Positions 51,124-59,999 of a DNA stretch of 64,000 nucleotides are shown here, one piece after another. Position 1 is the first letter of the stretch, and each line of letters opens with the position of its first letter. The position numbers were made by a program, and so were the translations under genes. This DNA comes from Parasegetibacter sp. NRK P23 (GTDB taxonomy: Bacteria > Bacteroidota > Bacteroidia > Chitinophagales > Chitinophagaceae), in the NCBI RefSeq assembly GCF_023721715.1, contig NZ_JAMDLG010000001.1, forward strand, positions 2,085,784 through 2,149,783, written 5' to 3'. The notes beneath the pieces are model-generated. The model saw only the letters and a program-made list of their open reading frames with translations. It did no database searches and was not told the DNA's origin.

Positions 51124-51154
51124 CCGCCCTCACGTTTTTAAGGGTGGATTTTTA
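51124..51154 (+). terminator. Probable terminator
   Basis: CCGCCCT pairs with AGGGTGG (one G-U) across a 10-nt loop, followed by ATTTTTA. It is about 100 bp downstream of the aldehyde dehydrogenase gene. Confidence 0.45.
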
Positions 51155-51210
51155 CTTAATCAACTGAAATACAACATCGTTCCATATCCTTCAAACTCAA
51201 AATATCCGTG

Positions 51211-52707
51211 ATGAAGAACCAGGCTTTGAAAAAAACTTCTTTCTTGTGCATGGCTGTATTGCTGCTTTGCCAGTATGCCGCACAAAGCCAGGTCAGGCTC
51301 TTCCTGACAGGTGGCCCGCAAGTTGGGAGCGTTGAATCATCCGGAACAACCGCCGGTTATGGCACCGATGTTCAGCCTTTCCTGAAAGGCAGAACCAGCG
51401 CCAGGATTGGCATTCAGGCGGATATTCCTTTCAAACCCGCATCCCGTTGGGCACTTCAACCCGGCATATTTTTCAGTGGAAAGGGCAGTCTTTTTCAGAA
51501 GGAATACGATACCACCGGTGCAAATGCCTCTCCCTTCTATTACCGCCAAACCACGAATAAGAGCGATTATATCGATATCCCCGTTCAACTGGCTTATAAA
51601 TTGCCCCTCTCCAAAAAAGTAAATTTCTTTCTGAGTGGTGGCCCGATGATTTCCGTATTCTATGCATCGAAAACAGTGGATGAATTATCCTATTACACAC
51701 CGCCCGTAAGTCAGGGTGATTTTGGACGTACCGAAATCAGAACGGAAGAAACCAAAGGTGAAACCGGTACTGATCCCGGGAAATTCAAATCTGCTTATTT
51801 TGGCGTTTCAGGCTCTGCCGGCTTCGATTTTGGGCCAGTAATGCTGAGCGGCTTCTTCACAAGAGGCTTATCCGAATTTGACCAACCTACCGTTCCCGGT
51901 AGTTTCTACCACCAAACCGTAGGCGGATCACTTTCGATAAGGATCGCCCGACAAAAAGAAGCGATTTCGCAAAAGCCTCCCGTGGTTACCCCTGAAAAAC
52001 CCGGCGACAAGGACAACGACGGCGTACCCGATGCAGAGGATGCCTGTCCGGATGAACCCGGAAGTAAAGCAACCAATGGCTGCCCCGACCGCGACGGAGA
52101 TGGTATTCCGGACAAAGATGACCTTTGCCCTGATGTGAAAGGTTTGATCAAATACAAAGGATGCCCTGTTCCTGATACCGATAAAGATGGCATTAACGAC
52201 GAGGACGATGCCTGCCCCACTGTACCTGGTGTGGCACGCTTCAAAGGTTGTCCCATCCCGGACCGTGACCATGACGGCGTGAATGATGAAGAGGACCTCT
52301 GCCCGGATCAGCCCGGCACAAAAGAAAACAGGGGTTGCCCCGTGGTAAAAGAAGAAACATTGAAGAAAGCCGCTGAAATAGCCGCATCCATTCAATTCGC
52401 TTTCGGAAAAACAACCATTGATCCGAAATACCACAAAACCCTGAATGAAATCGCGGCAATGCTCGCAAACGACGCGCAACTCAAGCTGTCCGTTGAAGGA
52501 CATACTGACAATAAAGGCAGCGCCGAAAGGAACAGACTGGTTTCGCAACAACGTGCGGACGCCATACGCAACTACCTGATTTCCAAAGGAGCCCCGGCGG
52601 AAAACGTGACCGCTACCGGTTTTGGCCCCGACCAACCCGTGGCCGGCAATGAAACCGAAGCCGGAAGGGCGAAGAACAGGCGCGTGGTCTTTAAACTCAG
52701 CTATTGA
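51211..52707 (+). CDS. OmpA-family outer membrane protein with thrombospondin type-3 repeats
   Basis: A 498-aa protein. Signal peptide about 1-26, an outer-membrane beta-barrel at about 30-250, then four Asp-rich calcium-binding TSP3-type repeats (DKDNDGVPDAEDACPDEPG, DRDGDGIPDKDDLCPD, DTDKDGINDEDDACP, DRDHDGVNDEEDLCPDQPG) at about 266-375, and an OmpA peptidoglycan-binding domain (SVEGHTDNKGSAERNRLVSQQRADAIRNYL) at about 385-498. It would link the outer membrane to the wall. The frame can start at GTG 51208; ATG 51211 is preferred. Confidence 0.94.
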   Translation: MKNQALKKTSFLCMAVLLLCQYAAQSQVRLFLTGGPQVGSVESSGTTAGYGTDVQPFLKGRTSARIGIQADIPFKPASRWALQPGIFFSGKGSLFQKEYDTTGANASPFYYRQTTNKSDYIDIPVQLAYKLPLSKKVNFFLSGGPMISVFYASKTVDELSYYTPPVSQGDFGRTEIRTEETKGETGTDPGKFKSAYFGVSGSAGFDFGPVMLSGFFTRGLSEFDQPTVPGSFYHQTVGGSLSIRIARQKEAISQKPPVVTPEKPGDKDNDGVPDAEDACPDEPGSKATNGCPDRDGDGIPDKDDLCPDVKGLIKYKGCPVPDTDKDGINDEDDACPTVPGVARFKGCPIPDRDHDGVNDEEDLCPDQPGTKENRGCPVVKEETLKKAAEIAASIQFAFGKTTIDPKYHKTLNEIAAMLANDAQLKLSVEGHTDNKGSAERNRLVSQQRADAIRNYLISKGAPAENVTATGFGPDQPVAGNETEAGRAKNRRVVFKLSY

Positions 52708-52789
52708 ACATTTAACAAAATACTTGACCAGCGGCAAGGCAAATTAGCGCCAAACCAATAAATTGCGGGTCTATTTAATACATGTGAAT

Positions 52790-54475
52790 ATGAATAAACT
52801 ATTGAGAAACGCCGGGTTCACCGGAATGATGTTGCTTGCCTCATTTGGAACCTACGCACAAACCGCCGCCGCTAAGGAAACCGTTCCCCAGGGCTGGCAC
52901 CTGCTGGATAAACAAAACGACGGCTACTATGGTATCGGCGTCGAAAAAGCTTACAAAGAACTCCTCAAAGGAAGAAAGAGCAATACAGTGATCGTAGCCG
53001 TGATCGATTCCGGTATCGATACCTTGCACGAAGACCTGAAACCCATTCTCTGGAAGAACGCCAAAGAAATTCCGGGTAACGGAATAGATGACGACGGAAA
53101 CGGGTACATCGACGATGTGCATGGCTGGAACTTCATCGGCGGAAAAGATGGCCGCAACGTAAAAGAAGATTCCTACGAAGCCGCACGTGTTTACCATAAC
53201 CTCAAACTGAAATTCGGCAGCACGGAAGGAAAAGATACCAGCGCCTGGGCATCTGATCCTGAATACGCCATGTGGCAGAAAGTACGCGGAAATATTGAAG
53301 GAAGCGGAAAAGAAAGCCAGATGCAGGTAGCCTTCCTGAAGAACGCTTACAGCAACTTCAAGAAAAGCGACGAAGTGATGAAAACGGCCATGGGCAAACA
53401 ACAATACACTGGCGCTGATCTCGAGAAATACGAAGCCACCACCGACGAAGCGAAGAAAGCACGTCAGACCTTGCTCGGCATCATGAAAGGAAACGATATG
53501 ATGGACATGACCGTCGATAAGTTCCTGGAAGAGTTCGGCAATTACCTGAGTGGTGAAGAAAAGAAAGCTGAAGCCAGCAACAAAGCGCCACGCGATTACC
53601 GCGGCGAGATCGTAAAAGACAATTACGCTGATTTCAACGACCGTTATTACGGCAACAACGATATCATGGCCAATACGCCCTTCCACGGCACGCACGTTTC
53701 AGGCATCATCGGTGCAAAAAGAGGCAACAACCTAGGTATTGATGGTGTGGCCGATAACGTACGCATCATGACCATCCGCGCCGTTCCCGATGGTGATGAA
53801 CATGATAAAGACATCGCACTAGCCATCCGTTACGCGGTTGACAATGGCGCACGCGTGATCAACATGAGCTTCGGCAAAAGTTTCTCGCCCGAGAAATTCT
53901 GGGTAGACGATGCCGTTCGCTACGCTGAATCAAAAGGTGTTCTCCTGGTGCACGCCGCTGGTAACGATGCGAAGAACGTGGATGTGGAAGACAACTTCCC
54001 TAACCCCAACATCAATGTAACCAAGTCCCGCGCTTCCAACTTCATTACGGTAGGCGCCAGTGGCGATCCCAAATCCGGTGGCATCACCGCCAGTTTCTCC
54101 AACTATGGTAAAGACCAGGTAGATGTGTTTGCTCCCGGCGTGAAAATTTATTCCACTATTCCCGGCGGCAATACTTACGGTAACGCACAGGGTACAAGTA
54201 TGGCATCGCCTGTTGTAGCTGGCGTGGCCGCACTTATTCTGCAATACTATCCCCAACTGACGGGTCAGCAGGTAAAAGAGATCATCGAAAAATCTGCTGT
54301 TCAACCGGATATCAAGGTGAAAACACCTGGTAAAGGTGGTGAAGTGGAACTTTCTGAGCTGAGCCGCACTGGTGGACTGGTAAATGCTTACGAAGCCATT
54401 AAACTGGCGGATAGCATGTACGGTAAATCCAAGTCGCTGCCGAAGTCTACGATGAAGTCGGGCAAGAAACAATAG
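52790..54475 (+). CDS. Subtilisin-like S8 peptidase, secreted
   Basis: A 561-aa peptidase with signal peptide (MNKLLRNAGFTGMMLLASFGTYAQ). The triad is split as in other Bacteroidota subtilases: Asp in VIVAVIDSGIDTLHEDLKP (about 65-83), His in TPFHGTHVSGIIGAKRG (about 297-313) and Ser in GTSMASPVVAGVAALIL (about 469-485). A roughly 170-residue helical insertion lies between Asp and His. The frame begins at TTG 52763, but ATG 52790 gives the signal peptide. Ends at a strong terminator. Confidence 0.93.
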   Translation: MNKLLRNAGFTGMMLLASFGTYAQTAAAKETVPQGWHLLDKQNDGYYGIGVEKAYKELLKGRKSNTVIVAVIDSGIDTLHEDLKPILWKNAKEIPGNGIDDDGNGYIDDVHGWNFIGGKDGRNVKEDSYEAARVYHNLKLKFGSTEGKDTSAWASDPEYAMWQKVRGNIEGSGKESQMQVAFLKNAYSNFKKSDEVMKTAMGKQQYTGADLEKYEATTDEAKKARQTLLGIMKGNDMMDMTVDKFLEEFGNYLSGEEKKAEASNKAPRDYRGEIVKDNYADFNDRYYGNNDIMANTPFHGTHVSGIIGAKRGNNLGIDGVADNVRIMTIRAVPDGDEHDKDIALAIRYAVDNGARVINMSFGKSFSPEKFWVDDAVRYAESKGVLLVHAAGNDAKNVDVEDNFPNPNINVTKSRASNFITVGASGDPKSGGITASFSNYGKDQVDVFAPGVKIYSTIPGGNTYGNAQGTSMASPVVAGVAALILQYYPQLTGQQVKEIIEKSAVQPDIKVKTPGKGGEVELSELSRTGGLVNAYEAIKLADSMYGKSKSLPKSTMKSGKKQ

Positions 54476-54500
54476 TTTTAAGTAGTATATAGCTATAATG

Positions 54501-54538
54501 AATAAGCCGTCTCGTGTTGAGACGGCTTATTTTATTTT
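54501..54538 (+). terminator. Intrinsic terminator of the S8 peptidase gene
   Basis: A perfect 13-bp stem AATAAGCCGTCTC/GAGACGGCTTATT with a 5-nt loop, followed by TTATTTT. Confidence 0.85.
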
Positions 54539-54541
54539 GGG

Positions 54542-54562
54542 CCTCACGCCAACCCCTCTCTC
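54542..54562 (+). repeat. CCTCACCC repeat, truncated copy 3
   Basis: CCTCACGCCAACCCCTCTC at the 3' end of the S9 peptidase gene. It matches the left half of the copies at 9072 and 40631 but lacks the right arm of the hairpin. Confidence 0.4.
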
Positions 54563-57488
54563 ATTCTATTTCCAAACCCCAGGTTTTCCCTTTATCTACG
54601 GCGGGCACACCTTTGGTCATCCATACGGGAGCGGGTTTCCCTTTAAGGTAATGGTCGAAGAACTGGCCGAGACGAACGGAAAGGTCTTTTCTGTTACGGC
54701 GCTCCACGAGGTTGTGGTCTTCGCCGTTGTATTGCAGCATCCACACTTTTTTACCGAGGCGGCGCAGGGCGGTAAAGTATTCGATGCCCTGGTACCAGGG
54801 AACGGCGCCATCTTCATCGTTGTGCATGATTAGTAAAGGCGTGTTCACTTTGTTAGCGGTGAACAGGGGGGAATTTTTAATGTATAGATCGGGGCGTTCC
54901 CACAAGGTGGCGCCGATACGGCTTTGGGTACGTTCATACTGGAACTGCCTGTTGAGGCCGGTTCCCCAACGGATACCACCATACGCGCTGGTCATATTGG
55001 CAACCGGGGCACCTGCGCCTGCGGCCGCGAACATATTGGTACGGGTTACCAGGTAAGCCACCTGGTAGCCGCCCCAGCTTTGTCCCTGAATGGCCATTTT
55101 CTTCGCGTCCACCCACGGCATGGTAGCAAGATATTGCGCGGCGGACACCACGGAATTGTAAGCATCTTCGCCCGGCTGGCCCGTTTTGTAATAAATATTC
55201 GGGTCAAAAACAATGTATCCGTTGCTTACAAAATAAGCGATGTTTACGGTAGAGGCACTTGGCGCGGGCGTTTTATACGTGTACAATCCGTCGGCGTTCT
55301 TCTCATAAAAATAGAAGATCACCGGGTACTTTTTCTTCGGATCAAAATCTTCGGGTTTGTACAAGAGTCCTTCAGCGGTCTTTCCATCAAACATCTTCCA
55401 TTTTACCAGTTCCACGGTGAGCCAGTTGTAATCCTGCTGCTGCGGATTCAGGTCGCTTAGTTTGGTGAAAGAAGCGAGATTGGTACTGCTGAATACGTCG
55501 GGAGATTCCTTAATATTCATCCTGCTCACGATGTATTGCTCCGCGCTGTCTGCTTTAAGCGGTGTTGAAAACGAATAGGGCCCCATCACCAGTTCTTCGG
55601 GCGCTTTGCTGTTCGGCGACAGTTTATAAAAGCCGCCATATTTGGTGGTGCGGTTGAATGCTTCCAGTATAAGCGATGCGTTGTTTTTAATGAACCGTTC
55701 TTCCCTGTTGAAGTTCACCACGCGAAGAATGGTTTTGTTTTTTCTACCTACTCCTCCGGTAATGGCGACCGGCGCGGTTTTGCCGGTGGGGTCCACTTTC
55801 CATACATCATACATGTCGTTGATGAGCACGGCCGCATCTTCTTCGAACCAGCCATCCAACCCGAAAGATGGCGGATCATCGGGATGATCGTCTTCGGTAT
55901 CATAGAGGGGGAAACTGATTTTTGATGAAATGTTCCTGGTGGTGCCGGTTGCGGTTTCATAAGCATAATACTGCCTGTCGGGCAGGTTGTACCATACCAC
56001 GAATTTTCCTTTGGGCGAAACCTGGAAGAAGCCTTTGTGCTTGTCTTTCACCAGTTGCTTACTGCCATCCTTAAGCGAAACGAGGTATGCCTTACTGATG
56101 GAACGGCCGGTCCATTGCGCGGCGATGCGCCCTTCTTTGTTGGTGGAAGCGAGTACGAAAGGGGCGTTTCCTTCATCTACCAGCATAACATTCTCGAGTT
56201 CCGGTGAGCCGAGTTGCAGCACAGTGGAAGCATCTTTGGAGAGCACGGCCATGTAGCTGCGGTTCAGTTCCGTGTTCATTTGTTTGAGTTGCTGCGGTTG
56301 AAGGTAATCATCGGCATAGTGCCACACATCGAGGCGGGCGGTTTCAAAATCCACCAGTGTGGTGTCTTTTGGCGCACGGATGGGTGTGGTACCGAAAAAC
56401 ATGCTGCGGCCGTTCTCACTGAAATTGATGTTGGCGTTCTCACTGATGGTGAAGCCTGAAGGAATGCCGGTGGTGAACCTGTTGGCTCTCAATACAGCGG
56501 AGTCGGTACCTTTCGTGTAATGGTACAAGTGGTAGAACTTCTGGAGCGCTTTGGCGCTGCTGTCTTTTTCTACAATGAAACCCAGTTGATTACCGGCTTT
56601 ATCGAAAGCGTAGGATTTGATGTCGTTCGCTTTGGAGAAGATCGTTTTTGCCTGACCGGAAGCCAGATCGAGCCAGTTGATATGCAGTTGACTCGTGCTG
56701 TCTTTTTTGTTGGGTGTTACTTCCATTACCAGGACGGTTCCTTTTTCATCGAAGAGAAACTCGTTGATAAACGGGAACTTTTTTTCTTCTCCCGTGAACA
56801 GGTTGCGGAGCAGCAGCTCCGTTCCTTCTTCAATTCTTTTATTGGGAAGTGTGGAATCCGTCGCGAAGGAGAACAACGCGTCTTCATCTCTGTTCCTTTT
56901 CTTCTTTTTACCGGATTCCGCCTGCGTGTTGATGATCAGGGTAAGCGAATCGATCACTTTTTTAAGGCTATCGACCGCGGGGTTAGCGGCAGTGCCGTTG
57001 CGCTTTCTTCCCGCAGTATCGGCTGGCGCTTTATCCAGGTGCACGGCCAGCCAGGCGCTGTTCTTTTCGGGTGTGCGGAAAGTTTTGAATTTCGTGTAAC
57101 GAATAATGGAATCGGTTCCCAGCAGTAATACGCCCAATGTATCCTTCGGCATATCGGCAGGACTTTTCTTCTTGATTCTTGCTTCCCGGGTATCTTTGAA
57201 GAAGGGCTTCACGCGGAACACCAGGAATTTATTATCCGCGACAATGGTAGCGTTGTACCCGCGGTCAATCGTTTTGGCATAAACGCCGTTAGCGGATTGG
57301 ACCACCAGTTTCCCATCTCCTTCCTGCGGGTTCACGGTATAGACCACCCATTTGCCATCGGGTGATATTTTCCGTTCCCCAATGCTTTGCCATCCATCAT
57401 AAACAGAATGATCCAGGGGCTTTTTCTGAGCGGAAACGCAGTTCGCAAGGGCGAATAGCCCAGCAAACAGCAGCATAGTTTTTCGCAT
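54561..57488 (-). CDS. S9 prolyl oligopeptidase-family peptidase
   Basis: A 975-aa secreted peptidase. Signal peptide MRKTMLLFAGLFALANCVSAQ; the open frame extends nine codons further, but ATG 57488 follows a promoter box. Residues 30-690 form a beta-propeller-like region, and the C-terminal alpha/beta hydrolase has the nucleophile in MAIQGQSWGGYQVAYLV (about 800-816), Asp in MHNDEDGAVPWYQG (about 894-907) and His in YNGEDHNLVERRNR (about 924-937). It probably degrades peptides in the periplasm. A Lys/Arg-rich linker (SGKKKKRNRDEDALF) at about 190-205 is notable. Confidence 0.92.
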   Translation of the reverse strand: MRKTMLLFAGLFALANCVSAQKKPLDHSVYDGWQSIGERKISPDGKWVVYTVNPQEGDGKLVVQSANGVYAKTIDRGYNATIVADNKFLVFRVKPFFKDTREARIKKKSPADMPKDTLGVLLLGTDSIIRYTKFKTFRTPEKNSAWLAVHLDKAPADTAGRKRNGTAANPAVDSLKKVIDSLTLIINTQAESGKKKKRNRDEDALFSFATDSTLPNKRIEEGTELLLRNLFTGEEKKFPFINEFLFDEKGTVLVMEVTPNKKDSTSQLHINWLDLASGQAKTIFSKANDIKSYAFDKAGNQLGFIVEKDSSAKALQKFYHLYHYTKGTDSAVLRANRFTTGIPSGFTISENANINFSENGRSMFFGTTPIRAPKDTTLVDFETARLDVWHYADDYLQPQQLKQMNTELNRSYMAVLSKDASTVLQLGSPELENVMLVDEGNAPFVLASTNKEGRIAAQWTGRSISKAYLVSLKDGSKQLVKDKHKGFFQVSPKGKFVVWYNLPDRQYYAYETATGTTRNISSKISFPLYDTEDDHPDDPPSFGLDGWFEEDAAVLINDMYDVWKVDPTGKTAPVAITGGVGRKNKTILRVVNFNREERFIKNNASLILEAFNRTTKYGGFYKLSPNSKAPEELVMGPYSFSTPLKADSAEQYIVSRMNIKESPDVFSSTNLASFTKLSDLNPQQQDYNWLTVELVKWKMFDGKTAEGLLYKPEDFDPKKKYPVIFYFYEKNADGLYTYKTPAPSASTVNIAYFVSNGYIVFDPNIYYKTGQPGEDAYNSVVSAAQYLATMPWVDAKKMAIQGQSWGGYQVAYLVTRTNMFAAAGAGAPVANMTSAYGGIRWGTGLNRQFQYERTQSRIGATLWERPDLYIKNSPLFTANKVNTPLLIMHNDEDGAVPWYQGIEYFTALRRLGKKVWMLQYNGEDHNLVERRNRKDLSVRLGQFFDHYLKGKPAPVWMTKGVPAVDKGKTWGLEIE

Positions 57489-57512
57489 GTGTTGTACGTA
57501 ATGGTTGAAGAA

Positions 57513-57544
57513 CAAATATAAAACATGCGTGAGATTGAACTCAA
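57513..57544 (-). promoter_or_regulatory. Promoter of the S9 peptidase gene
   Basis: On the minus strand TTG (57544-57542), a 21-nt spacer and TATATTTG (57520-57513), an exact -7 match. The -33 part lies at the 3' end of the EamA gene. Confidence 0.5.
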
Positions 57545-58413
57545 CGCTTTTTTTCAGCGAACACCTTCACCATCTGCAATACAATAGCCAGGAGAATGAG
57601 GGAGGAACCGAGGTAAAAACTTCCCTGTACTTCCCTGTTTTCCTGGAAAAGGGCAAAGGCGAGCAGTATCCCGTAAAGTGGTTCCAGGTTATAACTGAGG
57701 TTTACGGTAAAAGGAGAAATCTTTTCAAGTGCGCGAAGGGAAAGCTTGAACGCCCACACGGTGCAGCACCAGGCGAGCAGGATCAGCCAGCCGATATCGG
57801 AGAAAGAGGGCCATTCCAGTCCCAATCCGAATAGTGGCAGGTAGAATGGCAGGATGAGCGTAACCGTGAGCAGGCCACCCGTCATTTCCCATCGGGTAAC
57901 GGTTTCGGCATCGTGGCGTTCCATTACTTTTTTGTTGAGCACGGTGAAGAGTGCGCCGAGAAAGGCGGAAACGCCCCCGAACAAAATGCCTTTTTCGTAA
58001 CGGGTATCGAAATGAAAGATGAGCGCCACGCCCAGTACGGCCAGCAATCCGAGCGCAAGTTCGATCCAGGAGAGTGGTTTGCGTAGAAGGAAGGGTTCCA
58101 GAATTGCACTGAAGAAGCCCAGGGAAGAAAAGGCGACAAGCGCTACCGATACGTTCGCGTATTTGATGCTGCCATAGAAGCTCACCCAATGCAGGCCCAC
58201 CACGGCGCCAATGCCCAACATTGTACGTATCGCCCTCCCATTTAAAGGAGTCTTCGTTTTCGAAAAAGCATACAAACCCCATAAGATCGCCACAGTAAAC
58301 AATAGGCGGTAAAAAACCAGCCAGGCTTCGTTCAGGTGAATCAATCGCCCCAATACACCCGTTACTCCGGCGAGTAAAATGGCAGTGTGTAACTGGAGGA
58401 ATGCTTTTTTCAT
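57541..58413 (-). CDS. EamA/DMT-family transporter
   Basis: A 290-aa membrane protein with ten hydrophobic segments in two halves, each an EamA domain (for example GVTGVLGRLIHLNEAWLVFYRLLFTVAIL and ILLAWCCTVWAFKLSLRALEKISPFTVNLSYNLEPLYGILLA). The family exports metabolites or amino acids; substrate unknown. Its start codon overlaps the stop codon of the glycosyltransferase gene by one base. Confidence 0.9.
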   Translation of the reverse strand: MKKAFLQLHTAILLAGVTGVLGRLIHLNEAWLVFYRLLFTVAILWGLYAFSKTKTPLNGRAIRTMLGIGAVVGLHWVSFYGSIKYANVSVALVAFSSLGFFSAILEPFLLRKPLSWIELALGLLAVLGVALIFHFDTRYEKGILFGGVSAFLGALFTVLNKKVMERHDAETVTRWEMTGGLLTVTLILPFYLPLFGLGLEWPSFSDIGWLILLAWCCTVWAFKLSLRALEKISPFTVNLSYNLEPLYGILLAFALFQENREVQGSFYLGSSLILLAIVLQMVKVFAEKKR

Positions 58414-59213
58414 CAGGCTTTATCGAGGGCCTCTTCCTGGAAAAAGCTACGGGTAGACTTAGCAGGATCCGTTTTTACCCTTTTGCGGTAATTTTTGAAG
58501 ATGGAATGCCAGCGGAGTTTCAACACCCCAAGGATACCTTCTTTCACAATACCCTTATTCATTTTGGACACCCCGAATTTCCTGTCCTCGAACTGGATCG
58601 GCACTTCCACGATACGGAAGCCCAGTTTCCAGGAGGCGAACTTCATTTCTATCTGGAACGCGTATCCTACAAAACGGATCGCATCGAGGTTGATGGTTTC
58701 CAATACCTCTCTTTTATAACACATGAACCCGGCGGTAGGGTCCTTGATGGGCATCCAGGTAATCAATTGCGTATATACGGAGCCGCCTCTGGAAAGGAAA
58801 ACCCTGTCCCAGGGCCAGTTCACCACACCTCCACCCTTCACGTAGCGGGAGCCGATGGCTACCTGTCCACCACCTTCTTTACAGGCGAGGTACAAACGTT
58901 GGAGGTCCTTTGGATTGTGGGAGAAATCGGCATCCATCTCGAAGATGTATTCGTAGCCTTTGTTCACGGCCCATTTGAAACCGTGGATGTATGCGGTACC
59001 CAGGCCGAGTTTGCCTTTTCTTTCTTCCAGGAAAAGTTTACCGGGAAACTCCTGTTGAAGCCTGCGCACAATATCAGCTGTTCCATCCGGGGAACTGTCG
59101 TCTATCACCAGCACATTAAAATCCTGGTTCAATCCGAAAACGGCCCGGAGAATATTTTCGATGTTATCCTTCTCGTTGAAGGTAGGTATGACAACTAGCT
59201 TTTCCAATGGCAA
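58413..59213 (-). CDS. Polyprenol-phosphate mannosyltransferase-like GT2
   Basis: A 266-aa family 2 glycosyltransferase. VVIPTFNEKDNIENILRAVF (7-26), the DDSSPDGTADIV nucleotide site (about 38-49), YIFEMDADFSHNPKDLQRL (about 89-107) with the DxD, and NWPWDRVFLSRGGSVYTQLI match dolichyl/polyprenyl-phosphate mannose synthases. No C-terminal membrane domain, so it is the soluble type. It likely supplies a lipid-linked sugar for envelope glycosylation. It lies 3 nt after the exonuclease gene. Confidence 0.92.
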   Translation of the reverse strand: MPLEKLVVIPTFNEKDNIENILRAVFGLNQDFNVLVIDDSSPDGTADIVRRLQQEFPGKLFLEERKGKLGLGTAYIHGFKWAVNKGYEYIFEMDADFSHNPKDLQRLYLACKEGGGQVAIGSRYVKGGGVVNWPWDRVFLSRGGSVYTQLITWMPIKDPTAGFMCYKREVLETINLDAIRFVGYAFQIEMKFASWKLGFRIVEVPIQFEDRKFGVSKMNKGIVKEGILGVLKLRWHSIFKNYRKRVKTDPAKSTRSFFQEEALDKA

Positions 59214-59216
59214 TGT

Positions 59217-59987
59217 TTATCCTTTCTTTAACAGGGTTCTTTTAAGGATCTCGGTTAGTTTCTGCTTGGTGTGAAGGGGGAAATCACCTTTCATCATCCA
59301 ATCGTAGTATTGGGGTTCGGATTTGAGGACATCAGCAACGGGTTTACCTTTGTACTTTCCGAAGTTAAATGTTTCCACGCCATTTTCCATCACAAATCTG
59401 CGGGCGAAATCCACGATCTGGTCGTCGCCGATGCACTTGATAATGGATTCAACAGTATCTCCCAATTGCGGGTACCTTTGCACCTGCGCTTCCAGTACTT
59501 CCCAGGTTGCGGTGGCATCCACTTCAGCACCGTGCGCCCCTTCAAGGTTTTTATTGCAATAGAACTTGTATGCCGCGCTGAGTGTGCGTTGTTCCATCAG
59601 GTGGAAAATCTTTTGGACATCCACCAATCTTCTGCCTTTCATGTCAAATTCCAGGCCAATGCGCAGCATTTCTTCCATCAGCAATGGAATGTCGAACCGG
59701 TTGGAATTGTATCCTCCGAGGTCGCAATGCTCCAGGAACTGCTTGATTTCGTTGCCCACCTGTTTAAAGGTAGGGGCATCTTTTACCATTTCATCGGTAA
59801 TGCCATGGATATCACTGGAAGTTTTCGGGATGGGCATCTCCGGATTCAGGAGCTTCCGTTTTACCTGCTTTTCGCCTTCAACGGTGATCTTTACGATAGC
59901 GATCTCCACGATCCGGTCCGTACTAAGATTGATACCCGTAGTTTCAAGATCGATGAAAGCCAGGGGCCTGGTAAGCTTCAGTGACAT
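59217..59987 (-). CDS. DnaQ-like 3'-5' exonuclease
   Basis: A 256-aa DEDDh exonuclease. ExoI AFIDLETTGINLSTDRIVEIAIV (10-32), ExoII LGGYNSNRFDIPLLMEEML (about 91-109), ExoIII LEGAHGAEVDATATWEV (about 148-164, H and D). Beyond residue 200 the NFGKYKGKPVADVLKSEPQYYDWMMKGDFP segment resembles the small DUF3820-type domain fused to some exonucleases. It may proofread, repair or process RNA; the target is unknown. It lies between mpl and the glycosyltransferase gene, 12 nt after mpl. Confidence 0.9.
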   Translation of the reverse strand: MSLKLTRPLAFIDLETTGINLSTDRIVEIAIVKITVEGEKQVKRKLLNPEMPIPKTSSDIHGITDEMVKDAPTFKQVGNEIKQFLEHCDLGGYNSNRFDIPLLMEEMLRIGLEFDMKGRRLVDVQKIFHLMEQRTLSAAYKFYCNKNLEGAHGAEVDATATWEVLEAQVQRYPQLGDTVESIIKCIGDDQIVDFARRFVMENGVETFNFGKYKGKPVADVLKSEPQYYDWMMKGDFPLHTKQKLTEILKRTLLKKG

Positions 59988-59999
59988 GTTATTGGTATG

